In this document: positions 8,452-18,287 of the stretch, one piece after another
How the letters are laid out: each line of letters starts with the position of its first letter
Numbering within the stretch: position 1 is the first letter of the stretch
Assembly: GCF_016820585.1 (NCBI RefSeq)
Contig: NZ_JADHDX010000005.1
Span: forward strand, 1-64,000
DNA: 64,000 bases
Origin: Arthrobacter beigongshangensis
GTDB lineage: Bacteria > Bacillota > Bacilli > Bacillales_A > Planococcaceae
Reading direction: 5' to 3'
Notes under the pieces: model-generated
Seen by the model: only the letters and a program-made list of their open reading frames with translations
What the model was told of the DNA's origin: nothing
Databases searched by the model: none
Program-made: the position numbers and the translations under genes

Positions 8452-9981
8452 ATGAACTGGAAAAAAGGGTTTACGGTTTTATTTTCAATGTTACTAGTTT
8501 TGATGGTGTTGGGCGCATGTAGTGATGATAAGGATAAAGATGAAAGCGCTTCACCAAGTTCGTCAAGTGATAATGGGGACGCTGTCGTAAAGGATAAAGA
8601 GAAAACAAAAATTTCTATTATGACAAAACTTCACACTGCAGAAGTGCCAGATGAAAAACTACTTAGATTAGTAGAAGAAGCTGCCAATGTAGAAATCAAA
8701 ATGGAATGGGTTCCAGACAATAACTATAGCGATAAATTGAATACTGCATTCGCTACTGGAACATTTGCACAAGCGGTAACAATGGGAGCGGACCAAGTAG
8801 ACCAGTTTAAAGGTGCAATTCGTGATGGACAGTTCTGGGAAATTGGACCTTACCTCAGTGAATTTAGCAACTTAGGGAAATTAAAAGATGAAGTCGTTAA
8901 AAATACAATGGTAGATGGAAAAGTGTACTCACTTTATCAAGGTCGTCCACTTTCCCGCCAAGGTATGATCTATCGAAAAGACTGGGCTGATAAACTAGGT
9001 TTAGAAGCACCAAAAACAGTTGAAGAGTTTTATGAAATGGCAAGAGCATTTACTGAAGATGATCCTGATGGCAATGGTAAAAATGACACAATCGGCTTAA
9101 CAGATAGAAGTGATCTAATCTATGGTGCATTTAAAACAATTGCATCTTGGTACGGAACACCAAATAACTGGGGAGAGCAAAACAGCGAATTATTGCCTGA
9201 ATTCATGTTCCCAGAGTATATGAGTGCAATGAACTTTATGAAAGATTTACGTGATGATAAGTTTATGAACCAAGACTTCCCTGTAACAAGTAAAGAAGAT
9301 CAGCAAGCATTGTTGAAAAACGGTACAGCTGGTATTTATATCGGTGCAATGGTTGACATTCTAGGGTTGTATAACGATGCAGTTGAACTTAACCCGGATT
9401 TAGTATTTGATGTACACAACTACGTTGCAGGTCCGACTGGAGACTTTACTGTATGGTCGAATCCAGGATATAACAATGAAATCCTGTTTCCTAAATCTGC
9501 AATCAAAACAGAAGAAGAGTTGAAAGATATTTTAGCATTCTACGATTTGATGATGACACCAGAACTTTCTAACCTTGTTCAGTGGGGAGTAGAGGGCGAA
9601 CATTATACAGTTGTGGATGGCTATGCAGTTATTGATAGTGATCAAGATAAAATCAATAAAGAAGTGTTTGCGTACAATATGTTAGGAATTGGTGAAGCAG
9701 AAACGAACGGAAGATACGAATCACGCTTTGATTATGAACCACGTCAAAAAGCTGAAGCGTTAATTTTGGAAAATGATAGTCACTTAATACAAGATCCAAC
9801 GCTTACATTAGACTCAGAAACATATATTCAAGATGGAGATCGTTTACAAGCTATCATCAATGATGCTACGTATAACTATATCCTTGGCGGAATTGATGAA
9901 GCTGGATTTAATAAAGAAGTAGAAAAGTGGAAATCTGAAGGCGGTAACAAAATTATTGAAGAGTTTAATGCATCAAGATAA
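8452..9981 (+). CDS. Oligosaccharide ABC transporter, substrate-binding lipoprotein (YtcQ/LplA type)
   Basis: Extracellular family 1 solute-binding protein of about 509 residues. The N-terminal signal ends in the lipobox LGAC (Cys23), then a Ser/Asp-rich linker. The loop DDPDGNGKND (about 204-213) is a typical calcium-binding loop of the large LplA/YtcQ subfamily. With the two permeases downstream it makes a CUT1-type importer resembling B. subtilis YtcQ-YteP-YtcP, which takes up unsaturated rhamnogalacturonan oligosaccharides. ATG 8452 is chosen because GAAGAAGGGG ends about 11 bases upstream; GTG 8446 or 8440 are alternatives. Hairpins follow before the permease genes. Confidence 0.9.
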   Translation: MNWKKGFTVLFSMLLVLMVLGACSDDKDKDESASPSSSSDNGDAVVKDKEKTKISIMTKLHTAEVPDEKLLRLVEEAANVEIKMEWVPDNNYSDKLNTAFATGTFAQAVTMGADQVDQFKGAIRDGQFWEIGPYLSEFSNLGKLKDEVVKNTMVDGKVYSLYQGRPLSRQGMIYRKDWADKLGLEAPKTVEEFYEMARAFTEDDPDGNGKNDTIGLTDRSDLIYGAFKTIASWYGTPNNWGEQNSELLPEFMFPEYMSAMNFMKDLRDDKFMNQDFPVTSKEDQQALLKNGTAGIYIGAMVDILGLYNDAVELNPDLVFDVHNYVAGPTGDFTVWSNPGYNNEILFPKSAIKTEEELKDILAFYDLMMTPELSNLVQWGVEGEHYTVVDGYAVIDSDQDKINKEVFAYNMLGIGEAETNGRYESRFDYEPRQKAEALILENDSHLIQDPTLTLDSETYIQDGDRLQAIINDATYNYILGGIDEAGFNKEVEKWKSEGGNKIIEEFNASR

Positions 9982-9990
9982 TTAATGGAG

Positions 9991-10026
9991 TCGCACAGGA
10001 GGGATTTCGATCCCTCCTTGTTGCGA
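9991..10026 (+). terminator. Hairpin after the binding-protein gene
   Basis: AGGAGGGAT and ATCCCTCCT form a stem capped by a stable TTCG tetraloop, extended by TCGCA/TGCGA. There is no T-run. It probably protects the upstream mRNA or attenuates read-through, giving more binding protein than permease. Confidence 0.55.
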
Positions 10027-10053
10027 TAAGATACCCTTTAATATGAAAGAAAT

Positions 10054-10090
10054 CCTTTTCAAAACATATGTACAATATGTTTTGAAAAGG
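10054..10090 (+). repeat. Perfect 16-bp stem-loop between binding protein and permease genes
   Basis: CCTTTTCAAAACATAT pairs perfectly with ATATGTTTTGAAAAGG around a GTACA loop. It is too A/T-rich and lacks the T-run of a standard terminator. An mRNA-stabilising element or a regulator operator for the permease genes are both possible. Confidence 0.5.
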
Positions 10091-10145
10091 TAGATATATA
10101 AATGAAAAGGTAAGAATTCTACCTACCTCAGAAAGGGTGATAACA

Positions 10146-11099
10146 ATGAGTAATCAGATTACTGTTTCGGAATCGGCAAGTGAGCCGATAGAGAAAAAGA
10201 GCTTACGAAAAAGATTGGCAAAGCATAAAATGCTTTACTTAATGATTGCTCCCGGTTTGTTATATTTATTTATCTATAAATATATTCCTATGTTTGGAAT
10301 GATCATATCTTTCCAGGATTATAAACCTTACTTGGGGATAGCCGGAAGTGAATGGGTAGGGCTTAAGCATTTCGAACGATTGTTTACTTCTTCGGATTTT
10401 TGGATGATCTTAAAAAATACGCTTGTGCTATTCGGATTACAGATTCTTATTTATTTTCCGATACCGATTATTATTGCTTTAATGTTGAATGAGTTAATGA
10501 ACGAACGATATAAAAAGCTTGTTCAAACACTTATTTACTTGCCCCATTTCATGTCATGGGTTGTTGTTGTATCGATAAGTTATGTCTTGTTTACGATGGA
10601 TGGTGGAATTATAAACGGCTTATTGAAATCAATGGGATCAGAGCAAATTAACTTCTTATTGGATTCTAAGTGGTTCCGTCCTATGTACATCGGACAAGTG
10701 ATTTGGCGTGAAGCTGGTTGGGGAACAATCATTTTCCTAGCTGCAGTTGCTTCAGTAGACCCTCAATTATATGAGGCAGCGAAGATGGATGGCGCTAACC
10801 GGTTTAGGCAGATGTGGCATATTACATTACCAGCCATTAGAAGTGTCATTGTCATCCTACTCATTCTTAAAATAGGTGATGTATTAGAACTAGGATTTGA
10901 ACATGTTTTCTTATTATTGAATTCAACAAATCGTCATGTAGCTGAAATTTTTGATACATACGTCTATGTAGCAGGGTTACGACAAGGTCAATTCAGTTAT
11001 GCAACGGCAGTTGGATTGTTTAAAGGATTTGTAGGACTTGTGCTTGTTATTTTTGCCAACTGGTTGGCGAAAAAGAATGGAGAAGAAGGCATTTACTAA
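10146..11099 (+). CDS. yteP: Oligosaccharide ABC transporter permease (YteP/LplB type)
   Basis: Six-helix MalF/UgpA-type permease of about 317 residues with a basic cytoplasmic N-terminus (KKSLRKRLAKHKMLYLM). The cytoplasmic EAA loop reads EAAKMDGANRFRQMWHITLP, the site that docks the ATPase. Close in layout to B. subtilis YteP, partner of YtcP and YtcQ. ATG 10146 is preceded by GAAAGGG at 8 bases. No ATPase gene is nearby, so a shared MsmX-type ATPase is implied. Confidence 0.92.
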   Translation: MSNQITVSESASEPIEKKSLRKRLAKHKMLYLMIAPGLLYLFIYKYIPMFGMIISFQDYKPYLGIAGSEWVGLKHFERLFTSSDFWMILKNTLVLFGLQILIYFPIPIIIALMLNELMNERYKKLVQTLIYLPHFMSWVVVVSISYVLFTMDGGIINGLLKSMGSEQINFLLDSKWFRPMYIGQVIWREAGWGTIIFLAAVASVDPQLYEAAKMDGANRFRQMWHITLPAIRSVIVILLILKIGDVLELGFEHVFLLLNSTNRHVAEIFDTYVYVAGLRQGQFSYATAVGLFKGFVGLVLVIFANWLAKKNGEEGIY

Positions 11100-11119
11100 T
11101 GGTTTAAGGAGGTGTACCC

Positions 11120-11995
11120 ATGATTCAAGACAAATCAGTTGGTAGTCGCTTATTTAATTTTACGAATACAGCAATACTAACAATCATCGCTTTAGTAACG
11201 GTACTACCTTTCGTTCACGTTTTAGGTAGTTCATTTGCAACAGGTGCTGAAATAGCAAGTAGAAGCTTCTTGATATTTCCAACAAAGTTCACATTAAGTG
11301 CCTACAAATATATATTTTCTACGGATACAATTCTAAAATCTATAGGGGTTTCTATTTTTGTAACCGTTGTTGGGACGGCTTGGAGTATGCTAATGTCAAC
11401 TATGACAGCATACGGGCTATCGCGTAGGGATTTGCCAGGTAGAAGATATATTATGTTTTTCATAATCTTTACGATGCTCTTTAACGGAGGAATTATTCCA
11501 ACGTTCATCATCGTGCAAAAAACAGGATTGTTAGATTCATTGGCTGCTCTAATTATTCCGGTCTCTATAAACGTATTTAATATGATTATATTAAAAACGT
11601 TTTTCCAGAACCTTCCGTCCGGATTGGAGGAGTCGGCAAAAATTGATGGTGCTGGTGATTTCGCCGTACTGTTTCGAATTGTGATACCTTGTTCACTACC
11701 AGCGATTGCAACCATTTCACTTTTTTATGGTGTAACTTACTGGAATACCTATATGCACGCTATTTTATATTTAAGCGATGCAGCAAAATGGCCAGTTCAA
11801 GTTTTGCTACGCCAGATTGTCGTACTAGCGACGGGTATTTCATTTGACAGTGCGGAATACTCAGATGTACCACCGCCGTCTCAATCGGTTAAAATGGCAG
11901 TTATTGTTATCGCAACGATTCCAATTCTCATTGTGTATCCATTTTTACAAAAACATTTCGCAAAGGGAGCCTTGTTGGGTTCTGTAAAAGAATAA
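11120..11995 (+). CDS. ytcP: Oligosaccharide ABC transporter permease (YtcP/LplC type)
   Basis: MalG/UgpE-type permease of 291 residues with six predicted helices. The EAA loop reads ESAKIDGAGDFAVLFRIVIP, and the C-terminal end (FAKGALLGSVKE) is typical of the LplC/YtcP group. It follows the YteP-like gene by 20 bases with AAGGAGG before ATG. It completes the presumed rhamnogalacturonan oligosaccharide importer. Confidence 0.92.
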   Translation: MIQDKSVGSRLFNFTNTAILTIIALVTVLPFVHVLGSSFATGAEIASRSFLIFPTKFTLSAYKYIFSTDTILKSIGVSIFVTVVGTAWSMLMSTMTAYGLSRRDLPGRRYIMFFIIFTMLFNGGIIPTFIIVQKTGLLDSLAALIIPVSINVFNMIILKTFFQNLPSGLEESAKIDGAGDFAVLFRIVIPCSLPAIATISLFYGVTYWNTYMHAILYLSDAAKWPVQVLLRQIVVLATGISFDSAEYSDVPPPSQSVKMAVIVIATIPILIVYPFLQKHFAKGALLGSVKE

Positions 11996-12029
11996 ATGGA
12001 CTCAGCTGGTTGCGAGAGGGGGATACTAA

Positions 12030-13049
12030 ATGTGGTCTGCCGATCAATATTTGAATAGTTTGTATCAAAAGAGTGTGGCGTCTCATAGTAATGTGTATGG
12101 AAAAGCAGAGAGGTTAGATTTGAAAAATGAATTTCAGCAATTGTTAGGAGATTTCGAAGAAAAGAATGAAGATTTAGAGCCTCTGTTATTGGAACAATCA
12201 GACATGGGCTCTTATCTTCGATTACGGGTTGAACTAACAACTATTCATCCTTTAAAAATGCCTGTCTATCTATTAATCCCTAAAAATAGGGGAGTGACTA
12301 AATTGCCGGCGGTACTCGCTCTTCATGGACATGGTTGTGGAAGCAAAGAGGCTGTTGGTTTAAACCCAGATGGTTCCGAGAGAAAAGATCAAGGCTATCA
12401 TAAGCAGTTTGCAATTGAACTTGTTGAAAAAGGTATTATTGTCATTGTACCTGAGTTAATTGGCTTTGGTGATCGCAAATTACAGTCCGATCAAGGCGGT
12501 AGTTCTCCTACGGACAATTCATGCTATATGATTGCAAGTCAATTACTCTTACTCGGAAAGACACTTGCAGGGCTAAGGGTAGAAGAATGTAGACGAGCGA
12601 TTGATTATTTACAAACACTTGAGGAAGTAGATGAAAGACAGATTGGTTGTATGGGGATATCCGGAGGGGGACTTGTTGCTTCCTTCACTTCCATTCTCGA
12701 TGAACGAATAAAAGCAACAGTTATAAGTGGATACACAAGCACATTTAAAGGCAGTATTATGGACAGAAGACACTGTTTAGATAATTACATACCTGGTCTT
12801 TTAAAATACACTGAAATGCCAGATTTAATTGGATTAATTGCGCCAAGACCTTTATTTATTGAATCGGGTACAACCGATCATCTTTTTCCACTGAAAGATT
12901 CGTTAGCGGCAATCGGCAGGCTAACAGAAATTTATCGGGAATTAGACGCAGAAACTTCGTTTTCCTCCCATGTCTTTGAGGGCGGACACGAAATATGTGG
13001 AGAAAAATCATTTGAATGGTTAATCCATCAACTATCAATAGCAACATAA
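12030..13049 (+). CDS. Alpha/beta hydrolase, putative pectin-oligosaccharide esterase
   Basis: A 339-residue cytoplasmic alpha/beta hydrolase of the dienelactone hydrolase/acetyl-xylan-esterase-like group. Candidate triad: Ser211 in GISGGG, Asp283 in SGTTDHLFP and His320 in GGHEIC. The oxyanion-hole segment is LALHGHGCGS. It starts 34 bases after the importer permease with GAGAGGGGG before ATG, so it is probably in the importer operon. That context suggests removal of acetyl or methyl esters from imported pectic oligosaccharides, but the substrate is not known. It lacks a signal peptide. Confidence 0.75.
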   Translation: MWSADQYLNSLYQKSVASHSNVYGKAERLDLKNEFQQLLGDFEEKNEDLEPLLLEQSDMGSYLRLRVELTTIHPLKMPVYLLIPKNRGVTKLPAVLALHGHGCGSKEAVGLNPDGSERKDQGYHKQFAIELVEKGIIVIVPELIGFGDRKLQSDQGGSSPTDNSCYMIASQLLLLGKTLAGLRVEECRRAIDYLQTLEEVDERQIGCMGISGGGLVASFTSILDERIKATVISGYTSTFKGSIMDRRHCLDNYIPGLLKYTEMPDLIGLIAPRPLFIESGTTDHLFPLKDSLAAIGRLTEIYRELDAETSFSSHVFEGGHEICGEKSFEWLIHQLSIAT

Positions 13050-13052
13050 TTT

Positions 13053-13094
13053 AAAACATCCACCATTTGGCTTTCTACAAATGGTGGATGTTTT
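13053..13094. terminator. Bidirectional terminator
   Basis: AAAACATCCACCATTTG and CAAATGGTGGATGTTTT form a perfect 17-base-pair stem with A and T tracts on both sides. It lies between the convergent hydrolase and YesS-like genes and should serve both. Confidence 0.9.
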
Positions 13095-13106
13095 CGGTTT
13101 GATAAT

Positions 13107-15404
13107 TTATCCTTGTTTATCTTGTCGATACTTTCCAGGGGTTATGCCCTCAACCTTTTTGAATGATCGAATAAAGTTTTGCGAGTTTTTATAATTAAGT
13201 CTTTCGGCAATATCCTTCACCGTACTATCCGTCTCTGCTAGCCATTTCTTTGCAACATTAATTCGATATAATGCTAAATAATCACTAAATGAAGTATTGG
13301 TTTCTTTTCTGAAGATACTGCTCAAATAATTTGCGTTGTAATGGAGCTTGTCAGCAATATAGTTCAGTGTTAAATCCGAATCGAACTCTTGTTGGACAAT
13401 ATGAATGATCTCATCTGAAATATTTTTGTATTGCGATTGTGTACGTTCTTCAGATTCATCCATTATCGGGTAAATGATTAGTTTCTTAAACCAATTAACG
13501 ACTTCAGGAAGCGTTCTAAATTCATAAAGCTGGTTGAATAAAGATTTATGTCCATCATATTTCAATACGTTTACACCAAGCGTTTCGGTTAATTTTATTA
13601 AATTTGTAAGTAAACGTACAATAGCAATCTCGTGTTGTGTATTACTTAGTTCCTCATTGAATAATGATTCTAAAAGTTTTTCTAGGTTTTGATCCACTTC
13701 AAGCTTATCGCCCACTTTAATGGCGTTAAATAGGTCATTTTCAATATGCTTCGGATAAAATGTGAAGAAACTAGAATCACTTTGTAAGTTTTCATAAAAG
13801 ATTATGGAGCCAGGCCCAAATTTCAGTACATGCCTGAGTGCCTCACGACTTTCCTTAAATGCCTCATGTGCGTCCGCGAGCTCTTTGTATGTCTTACTAA
13901 TGCCTACACTAATCGATAGTCCTAAATCATTTAGTACTTCTAATTTAATGTTTTTAATCATCGTTGTGAGCGATTCTGCATAGTGTTTATCTTCCGCCTC
14001 ATCATCAAAAAATAGCGTTACCTGCGTTTTGTTTATGACAATAGGGGTCATTCTTTTGTTTGAAGGAATCAATTCCTCAATCATCGTATTCACCGTAAAT
14101 AATAATATTTCTTCATTGTCAATATTGTATTCTGTATCCTCTACCGAATCAATTTGAAGTGCAAGTACTGAAAACCTTTTCCAGTCTTGCGCATAGCCAA
14201 AGGAATGCAGCTTATTTGGCAATTCTTCACTATTAATATTACCTTGTAGAAGGCGAGCCATAAAGAACTGCTTTAGCTGTACAATTTGCCCCTGAAGTCT
14301 AGATTCTAACTCATCATTTTGTTCAAGAACATGCTCAATTTGACTTTCGATCATGCTAAACTCATCGACTTTTTTACCACTTTGATTGATGCTTGAAAGT
14401 GAATTCGATAGCGTCGTCGTTATCCGATTAATCGGCGCATAAAGTCTATAGGATGCGATTAAGGAAAATATAACGGCACCTAATAGAATGACTATACTTA
14501 TGAGTAGCGTAAACCAGCCAATTGAATGAGACTGTTTATTTAATTCACTTATTTTAATCACTGAGATATATGTCCAGTTATTATAGGCCGACTTTCTGTA
14601 TGTAACTTTGTAATTGCTTCCATTTAGGGCGATATCGTATTGCCCATTATTCTTTTGTTGCTCACTGAGCTTCGAGATAAATGATTGACTTGAAAAGTTA
14701 GCGCCAATTTGTTCAGAATCGCTATGCGCAATGACAGTATAATTTTCATCTAAAACCATTAAGGATTCTGATTCCAGATGACTTGCTAGCATAGCTGTAA
14801 AATCACAGATAGGTACATAAGCAATGGCGATTCCAGTTTTTTGATTTGAATTAAGGGGCAACTTTTTTACGAGATTAATATAATGATTACATGAATTACC
14901 GTCGCTCGAGTCAAATAGAACCTGATCCTCTTTTTCAATGATCCAAGAGGACTTATAAGGTAGGCTAGCATATCTTTGAATAATTTCATCAGCCTGTCCT
15001 TCTTTTAATCTTCTAAGCCCATTGTTATTAATACGCCATCCTTGCTCAAGACTGACTAACAAAAAGTTAGAAACGCCGCTGTCGGATCGTTGAAGCTGGT
15101 TAATTTCTTTTTTTATTTGATGATAGAGCTGAAATTGGTAAGTTGTTAATGGCTCCTTCAACGTTTTTATCAATTGATGTGATGTTACAAATGTTGTGAC
15201 AGACAGATCAACCGTTTGTAAGACTTGTTCAAAGTTAGTTTGAATTTGATATATACTTTGCTGTTTTTCTTCTGCGACATTCAATTCAATAATTTCCGCT
15301 GATTTCAAGTAAGAGAATAGGCCGACTATAATGACGGGAAGTGTTGCTAAAATTGTGACAATCGCCAATAGTTTTGTATAAATTTTCTTTCGATTTTTCA
15401 TCAA
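13107..15404 (-). CDS. Membrane-bound AraC-family regulator (YesS type)
   Basis: A 765-residue one-component membrane sensor-regulator. Transmembrane helix 1 is at about 10-30, an extracellular Cache-like sensor follows to about 290, helix 2 is at about 295-320 (IGWFTLLISIVILLGAVIFSLIA). The cytoplasmic middle region is followed by a C-terminal AraC DNA-binding domain (about 660-765, with NYIADKLHYNANYLSSIFRKE and IAERLNYKNSQNFIRSFKK). Length and layout match B. subtilis YesS, which activates rhamnogalacturonan genes. It lies divergent from the yteS-yteU-yteT-like genes and beside the importer, its likely targets. Confidence 0.9.
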   Translation of the reverse strand: MMKNRKKIYTKLLAIVTILATLPVIIVGLFSYLKSAEIIELNVAEEKQQSIYQIQTNFEQVLQTVDLSVTTFVTSHQLIKTLKEPLTTYQFQLYHQIKKEINQLQRSDSGVSNFLLVSLEQGWRINNNGLRRLKEGQADEIIQRYASLPYKSSWIIEKEDQVLFDSSDGNSCNHYINLVKKLPLNSNQKTGIAIAYVPICDFTAMLASHLESESLMVLDENYTVIAHSDSEQIGANFSSQSFISKLSEQQKNNGQYDIALNGSNYKVTYRKSAYNNWTYISVIKISELNKQSHSIGWFTLLISIVILLGAVIFSLIASYRLYAPINRITTTLSNSLSSINQSGKKVDEFSMIESQIEHVLEQNDELESRLQGQIVQLKQFFMARLLQGNINSEELPNKLHSFGYAQDWKRFSVLALQIDSVEDTEYNIDNEEILLFTVNTMIEELIPSNKRMTPIVINKTQVTLFFDDEAEDKHYAESLTTMIKNIKLEVLNDLGLSISVGISKTYKELADAHEAFKESREALRHVLKFGPGSIIFYENLQSDSSFFTFYPKHIENDLFNAIKVGDKLEVDQNLEKLLESLFNEELSNTQHEIAIVRLLTNLIKLTETLGVNVLKYDGHKSLFNQLYEFRTLPEVVNWFKKLIIYPIMDESEERTQSQYKNISDEIIHIVQQEFDSDLTLNYIADKLHYNANYLSSIFRKETNTSFSDYLALYRINVAKKWLAETDSTVKDIAERLNYKNSQNFIRSFKKVEGITPGKYRQDKQG

Positions 15405-15673
15405 ACAATCTCCTTTGTTCAGAAACAGTTAAATATGAATCCTATTAAATTAATTTTTCGAAGAATTAGTTTGTCAAGTAAACTTAATTATAACATATGG
15501 ATTACTGAAATACAGTGTAGATTTAGAGTCTACACTATAACCAAGTACTGATATTGTGTTAAAAGGAAAAGTGAGCATCTATTTTAAGTTAACCAGTTTA
15601 GATGATTATAGATGTGATGGTCCAGTTACGCTAAAATGAGAGCCAACAATGAAAATGAGGAGCCATGTTGAGT

Positions 15674-16219
15674 ATGAGTAAAAAAAATAACTTGAAGGCT
15701 GTAGTCGGTTTTGTAATGCTTGCTTGTTCATTTCTTTTGGTAAGCTGTCAACAGCAGACGAGTGATAAGGATTTTGAAATTCTCGTTTTCTCGACTATTT
15801 CAAAAGAGACTTTGGCAGATATGCAGGCGGATGTGAAGCTTGAGTTAGAAAATGTAGATATTGCATTATATCCATCAGTAGCTGAAAGGCTCATGATCGA
15901 AATCGTTCGTCATGCTGGAGATATTTTAATTATGGATCGAGAGTTACTTGCGACTGCATATGATTCTAAAGAGCTCTATTCCTTAGATGAATTTAGAGAT
16001 AGCCACAACACAGTTGCATTAACTGATTTTGAAATAGTAGCGCTACAAGCAGCTGATGAAGAAGTCGAGACGGGCCAAATTTACCCAAACGCAATTCGCG
16101 TTACTTATATGGAGAAATATGAAGTTAGTTCTGAACCAATTGAACTCGTTGCCATTATTCCGAAATACACAAAGAATAAAGAAACGGCCTTTTCAATTTT
16201 GAAAGGACTTGTTCAATAA
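15674..16219 (+). CDS. YteS-like lipoprotein
   Basis: A small exported lipoprotein of about 181 residues with a signal ending LLVSC (lipobox Cys) followed by QQQTSDKD. It is similar in size and neighbourhood to B. subtilis YteS, an uncharacterised lipoprotein of the rhamnogalacturonan cluster. The rest resembles a truncated binding-protein fold and carries no enzyme motif that I recognise. The start may be ATG 15674 (11 bases after GAGGAG) or ATG 15665 (very close to it). It is followed by the YteU-like and YteT-like genes. Confidence 0.7.
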   Translation: MSKKNNLKAVVGFVMLACSFLLVSCQQQTSDKDFEILVFSTISKETLADMQADVKLELENVDIALYPSVAERLMIEIVRHAGDILIMDRELLATAYDSKELYSLDEFRDSHNTVALTDFEIVALQAADEEVETGQIYPNAIRVTYMEKYEVSSEPIELVAIIPKYTKNKETAFSILKGLVQ

Positions 16220-16242
16220 TAAAATTAGAAGGGGTGATTTAA

Positions 16243-16899
16243 ATGGAGTTAGAAGGACTAGCCGGTCGTTTTTTAAGAATTAGTGAAGTGATAACTAGAA
16301 TGGCTTATGTCAATTTGTTGTGGATTTTATTCACGATACTTGGATTGGGAATCTTTGGATTTATGCCTGCTACCGTTGCTTTGTTTACGGTGACTCGTAA
16401 GTGGGTGATGGGGGATCGGGATATTCCTGTATTTAAAACATTCTGGACAACCTATCGCAAGGAGTTTTTCAAGTCTACGTTATTTGGTGTAGTACTTTTT
16501 GTAATCGGTTACATCATTTATATTGATCTAGCATTTTCACCTACAGGTGGTTTATTCACATTATTGAGAATTGCTTTATTCCTTTGTGGAGTTTTGTATG
16601 TAGTCTTGTTGCTCTATATTTTCCCGATTTACGTACATTACGATTGGAGTAAACGTTTGTACATTAAGTACGCGTTATTAATAGGGATATCGTACCCGCA
16701 TTATACTTTTATCTTAATGGCCGGGATTGTAGCTTTGTATTATCTTTGTATCTCGGTACCAGGGATTATTCCGTTTTTCAGTGTTAGTCTTTTATCATAT
16801 ATGATGATGTGGTTTGTGTATAAGGTGATTCGGAAAATTGAACTAACACAATCTATAGGAAAGGACAAAGGAATAGAGGCGAAATCTGTAGAAGCATAA
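16243..16899 (+). CDS. DUF624 membrane protein (YteU/YesL family)
   Basis: A 218-residue integral membrane protein with about five helices, starting with an amphipathic segment (MELEGLAGRFLRISEVITRMAYVNLLWILF). DUF624 members YteU and YesL sit in Bacillus pectin clusters next to ABC importers and sensor systems; their function is not known. It lies between the YteS-like lipoprotein and the YteT-like oxidoreductase, as in B. subtilis. AAGGGG precedes ATG. A second DUF624 gene is at 38978-39628. Confidence 0.85.
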   Translation: MELEGLAGRFLRISEVITRMAYVNLLWILFTILGLGIFGFMPATVALFTVTRKWVMGDRDIPVFKTFWTTYRKEFFKSTLFGVVLFVIGYIIYIDLAFSPTGGLFTLLRIALFLCGVLYVVLLLYIFPIYVHYDWSKRLYIKYALLIGISYPHYTFILMAGIVALYYLCISVPGIIPFFSVSLLSYMMMWFVYKVIRKIELTQSIGKDKGIEAKSVEA

Positions 16900-16929
16900 G
16901 GATTAAAAAATGATAGGGGAGCTGGGGAA

Positions 16930-18213
16930 ATGAGTAAGAAATATGTATTAGTAGGTACAGGTGGAAGAGCAGAATTTTTTTATGGTGCAATGGTAAGGGA
17001 TTTTAAAGATACTTGTCAGTTAGTTGCTTTCTGTGATGTCAATCAAACGAGAATGGATTATTCAAATCGCTTATTAGAGGAAAAATATGATCATCCTCAA
17101 ATCTCCACTTACTTAGCTAGTGAATTTGAAACGATGATTGCACAGGAAAAACCAGATATCGTTATTGTAACAACGGTGGATCGCACGCATCATACATATA
17201 TTATTCGGGCATTGGAGCTAGGCTGTGATGTCATTACTGAAAAGCCAATGACGATTGATGCGGAGAAGACACAAGAAATTATCAATGCTATTAAGCGGAC
17301 TGGGCAGGAAGTACGTGTCACATTTAACTACCGCTATGCGCCACATAACACAAAAATAAGAGAACTAATTCGTGATGGCGTCATCGGGGATGTCTATTCC
17401 GTTAATTTTGAGTGGGCATTAGATACGCAGCATGGCGCGGATTACTTCCGTAGATGGCATCGCAATAAAGCGAATAGTGGTGGCTTGCTCGTTCATAAAT
17501 CGACGCACCATTTTGACTTGGTAAACTTTTGGTTAAATACAACACCTGAAACGGTTTACGCTACAGGTGGATTACGTTTTTATGGAAAAGAAAATGCAGA
17601 ACAAAGAGGAGAAACTAAGTTTTATCAGCGTGCACATGGAAGTGAAAATGCAAAAAATGATCCTTTTGCAATTCAATTGGAGGACAATCCTCATTTAAAA
17701 TCGCTGTATTTAGATGCAGAAAAAGATGATGGCTATCAACGTGATCAAAGTGTTTTTGGTGATGGAATTGATATTGAAGATACATTGGGTGTAATGGTGA
17801 CGTATAAAAACAAAGCGATTTTAACGTATTCACTCAATGCATATTTACCTTGGGAAGGATTCATTGTGTCCTTTAATGGTAGCAAAGGAAGAATCGAAGT
17901 AGAGGTTCGTGAGCAATCCTATATAAATTCCGGTGGGTCGAAGGAAGACGAAGGCAAGTTGAAGGAAAAATCAGTAAGAGTTTTACCGATGTTTGGAGAG
18001 TCCTATGAGGTAGAAATTATCGAGGGAGAAGGCGGTCATGGAGGGGGAGATCCGATATTATTGCAAGATCTCTTCGGTACACCAGCAGACGATGAATTCA
18101 ATCGTGCCGCTTCCCATATAGATGGTGCAACATCGATCCTAACTGGAATTGCAGGCAATATTTCATTGAAAACAGGTCAGGCTGTTAGAGTAGATGGCCT
18201 AGTCAAGTTTTAA
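16930..18213 (+). CDS. yteT: Gfo/Idh/MocA oxidoreductase (YteT type)
   Basis: NAD(P)-dependent oxidoreductase of 427 residues. The N-terminal Rossmann fold has YVLVGTGGRAEFFYGAMV, and the catalytic-domain entry reads VITEKPMTIDAEKT with the conserved EKP lysine. NSGGLLVHKSTHHFDLVNFW supplies the conserved His/Asp region. Length and neighbours match B. subtilis YteT. The substrate is not known; an oxidised or reduced sugar derived from rhamnogalacturonan is inferred. Confidence 0.85.
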   Translation: MSKKYVLVGTGGRAEFFYGAMVRDFKDTCQLVAFCDVNQTRMDYSNRLLEEKYDHPQISTYLASEFETMIAQEKPDIVIVTTVDRTHHTYIIRALELGCDVITEKPMTIDAEKTQEIINAIKRTGQEVRVTFNYRYAPHNTKIRELIRDGVIGDVYSVNFEWALDTQHGADYFRRWHRNKANSGGLLVHKSTHHFDLVNFWLNTTPETVYATGGLRFYGKENAEQRGETKFYQRAHGSENAKNDPFAIQLEDNPHLKSLYLDAEKDDGYQRDQSVFGDGIDIEDTLGVMVTYKNKAILTYSLNAYLPWEGFIVSFNGSKGRIEVEVREQSYINSGGSKEDEGKLKEKSVRVLPMFGESYEVEIIEGEGGHGGGDPILLQDLFGTPADDEFNRAASHIDGATSILTGIAGNISLKTGQAVRVDGLVKF

Positions 18214-18287
18214 CTGATTCATTTGCTAACCCTTATATAGTTGAGTCAATTTCATAATAGGGTAATCAATCCTAAAATACGAACAAG

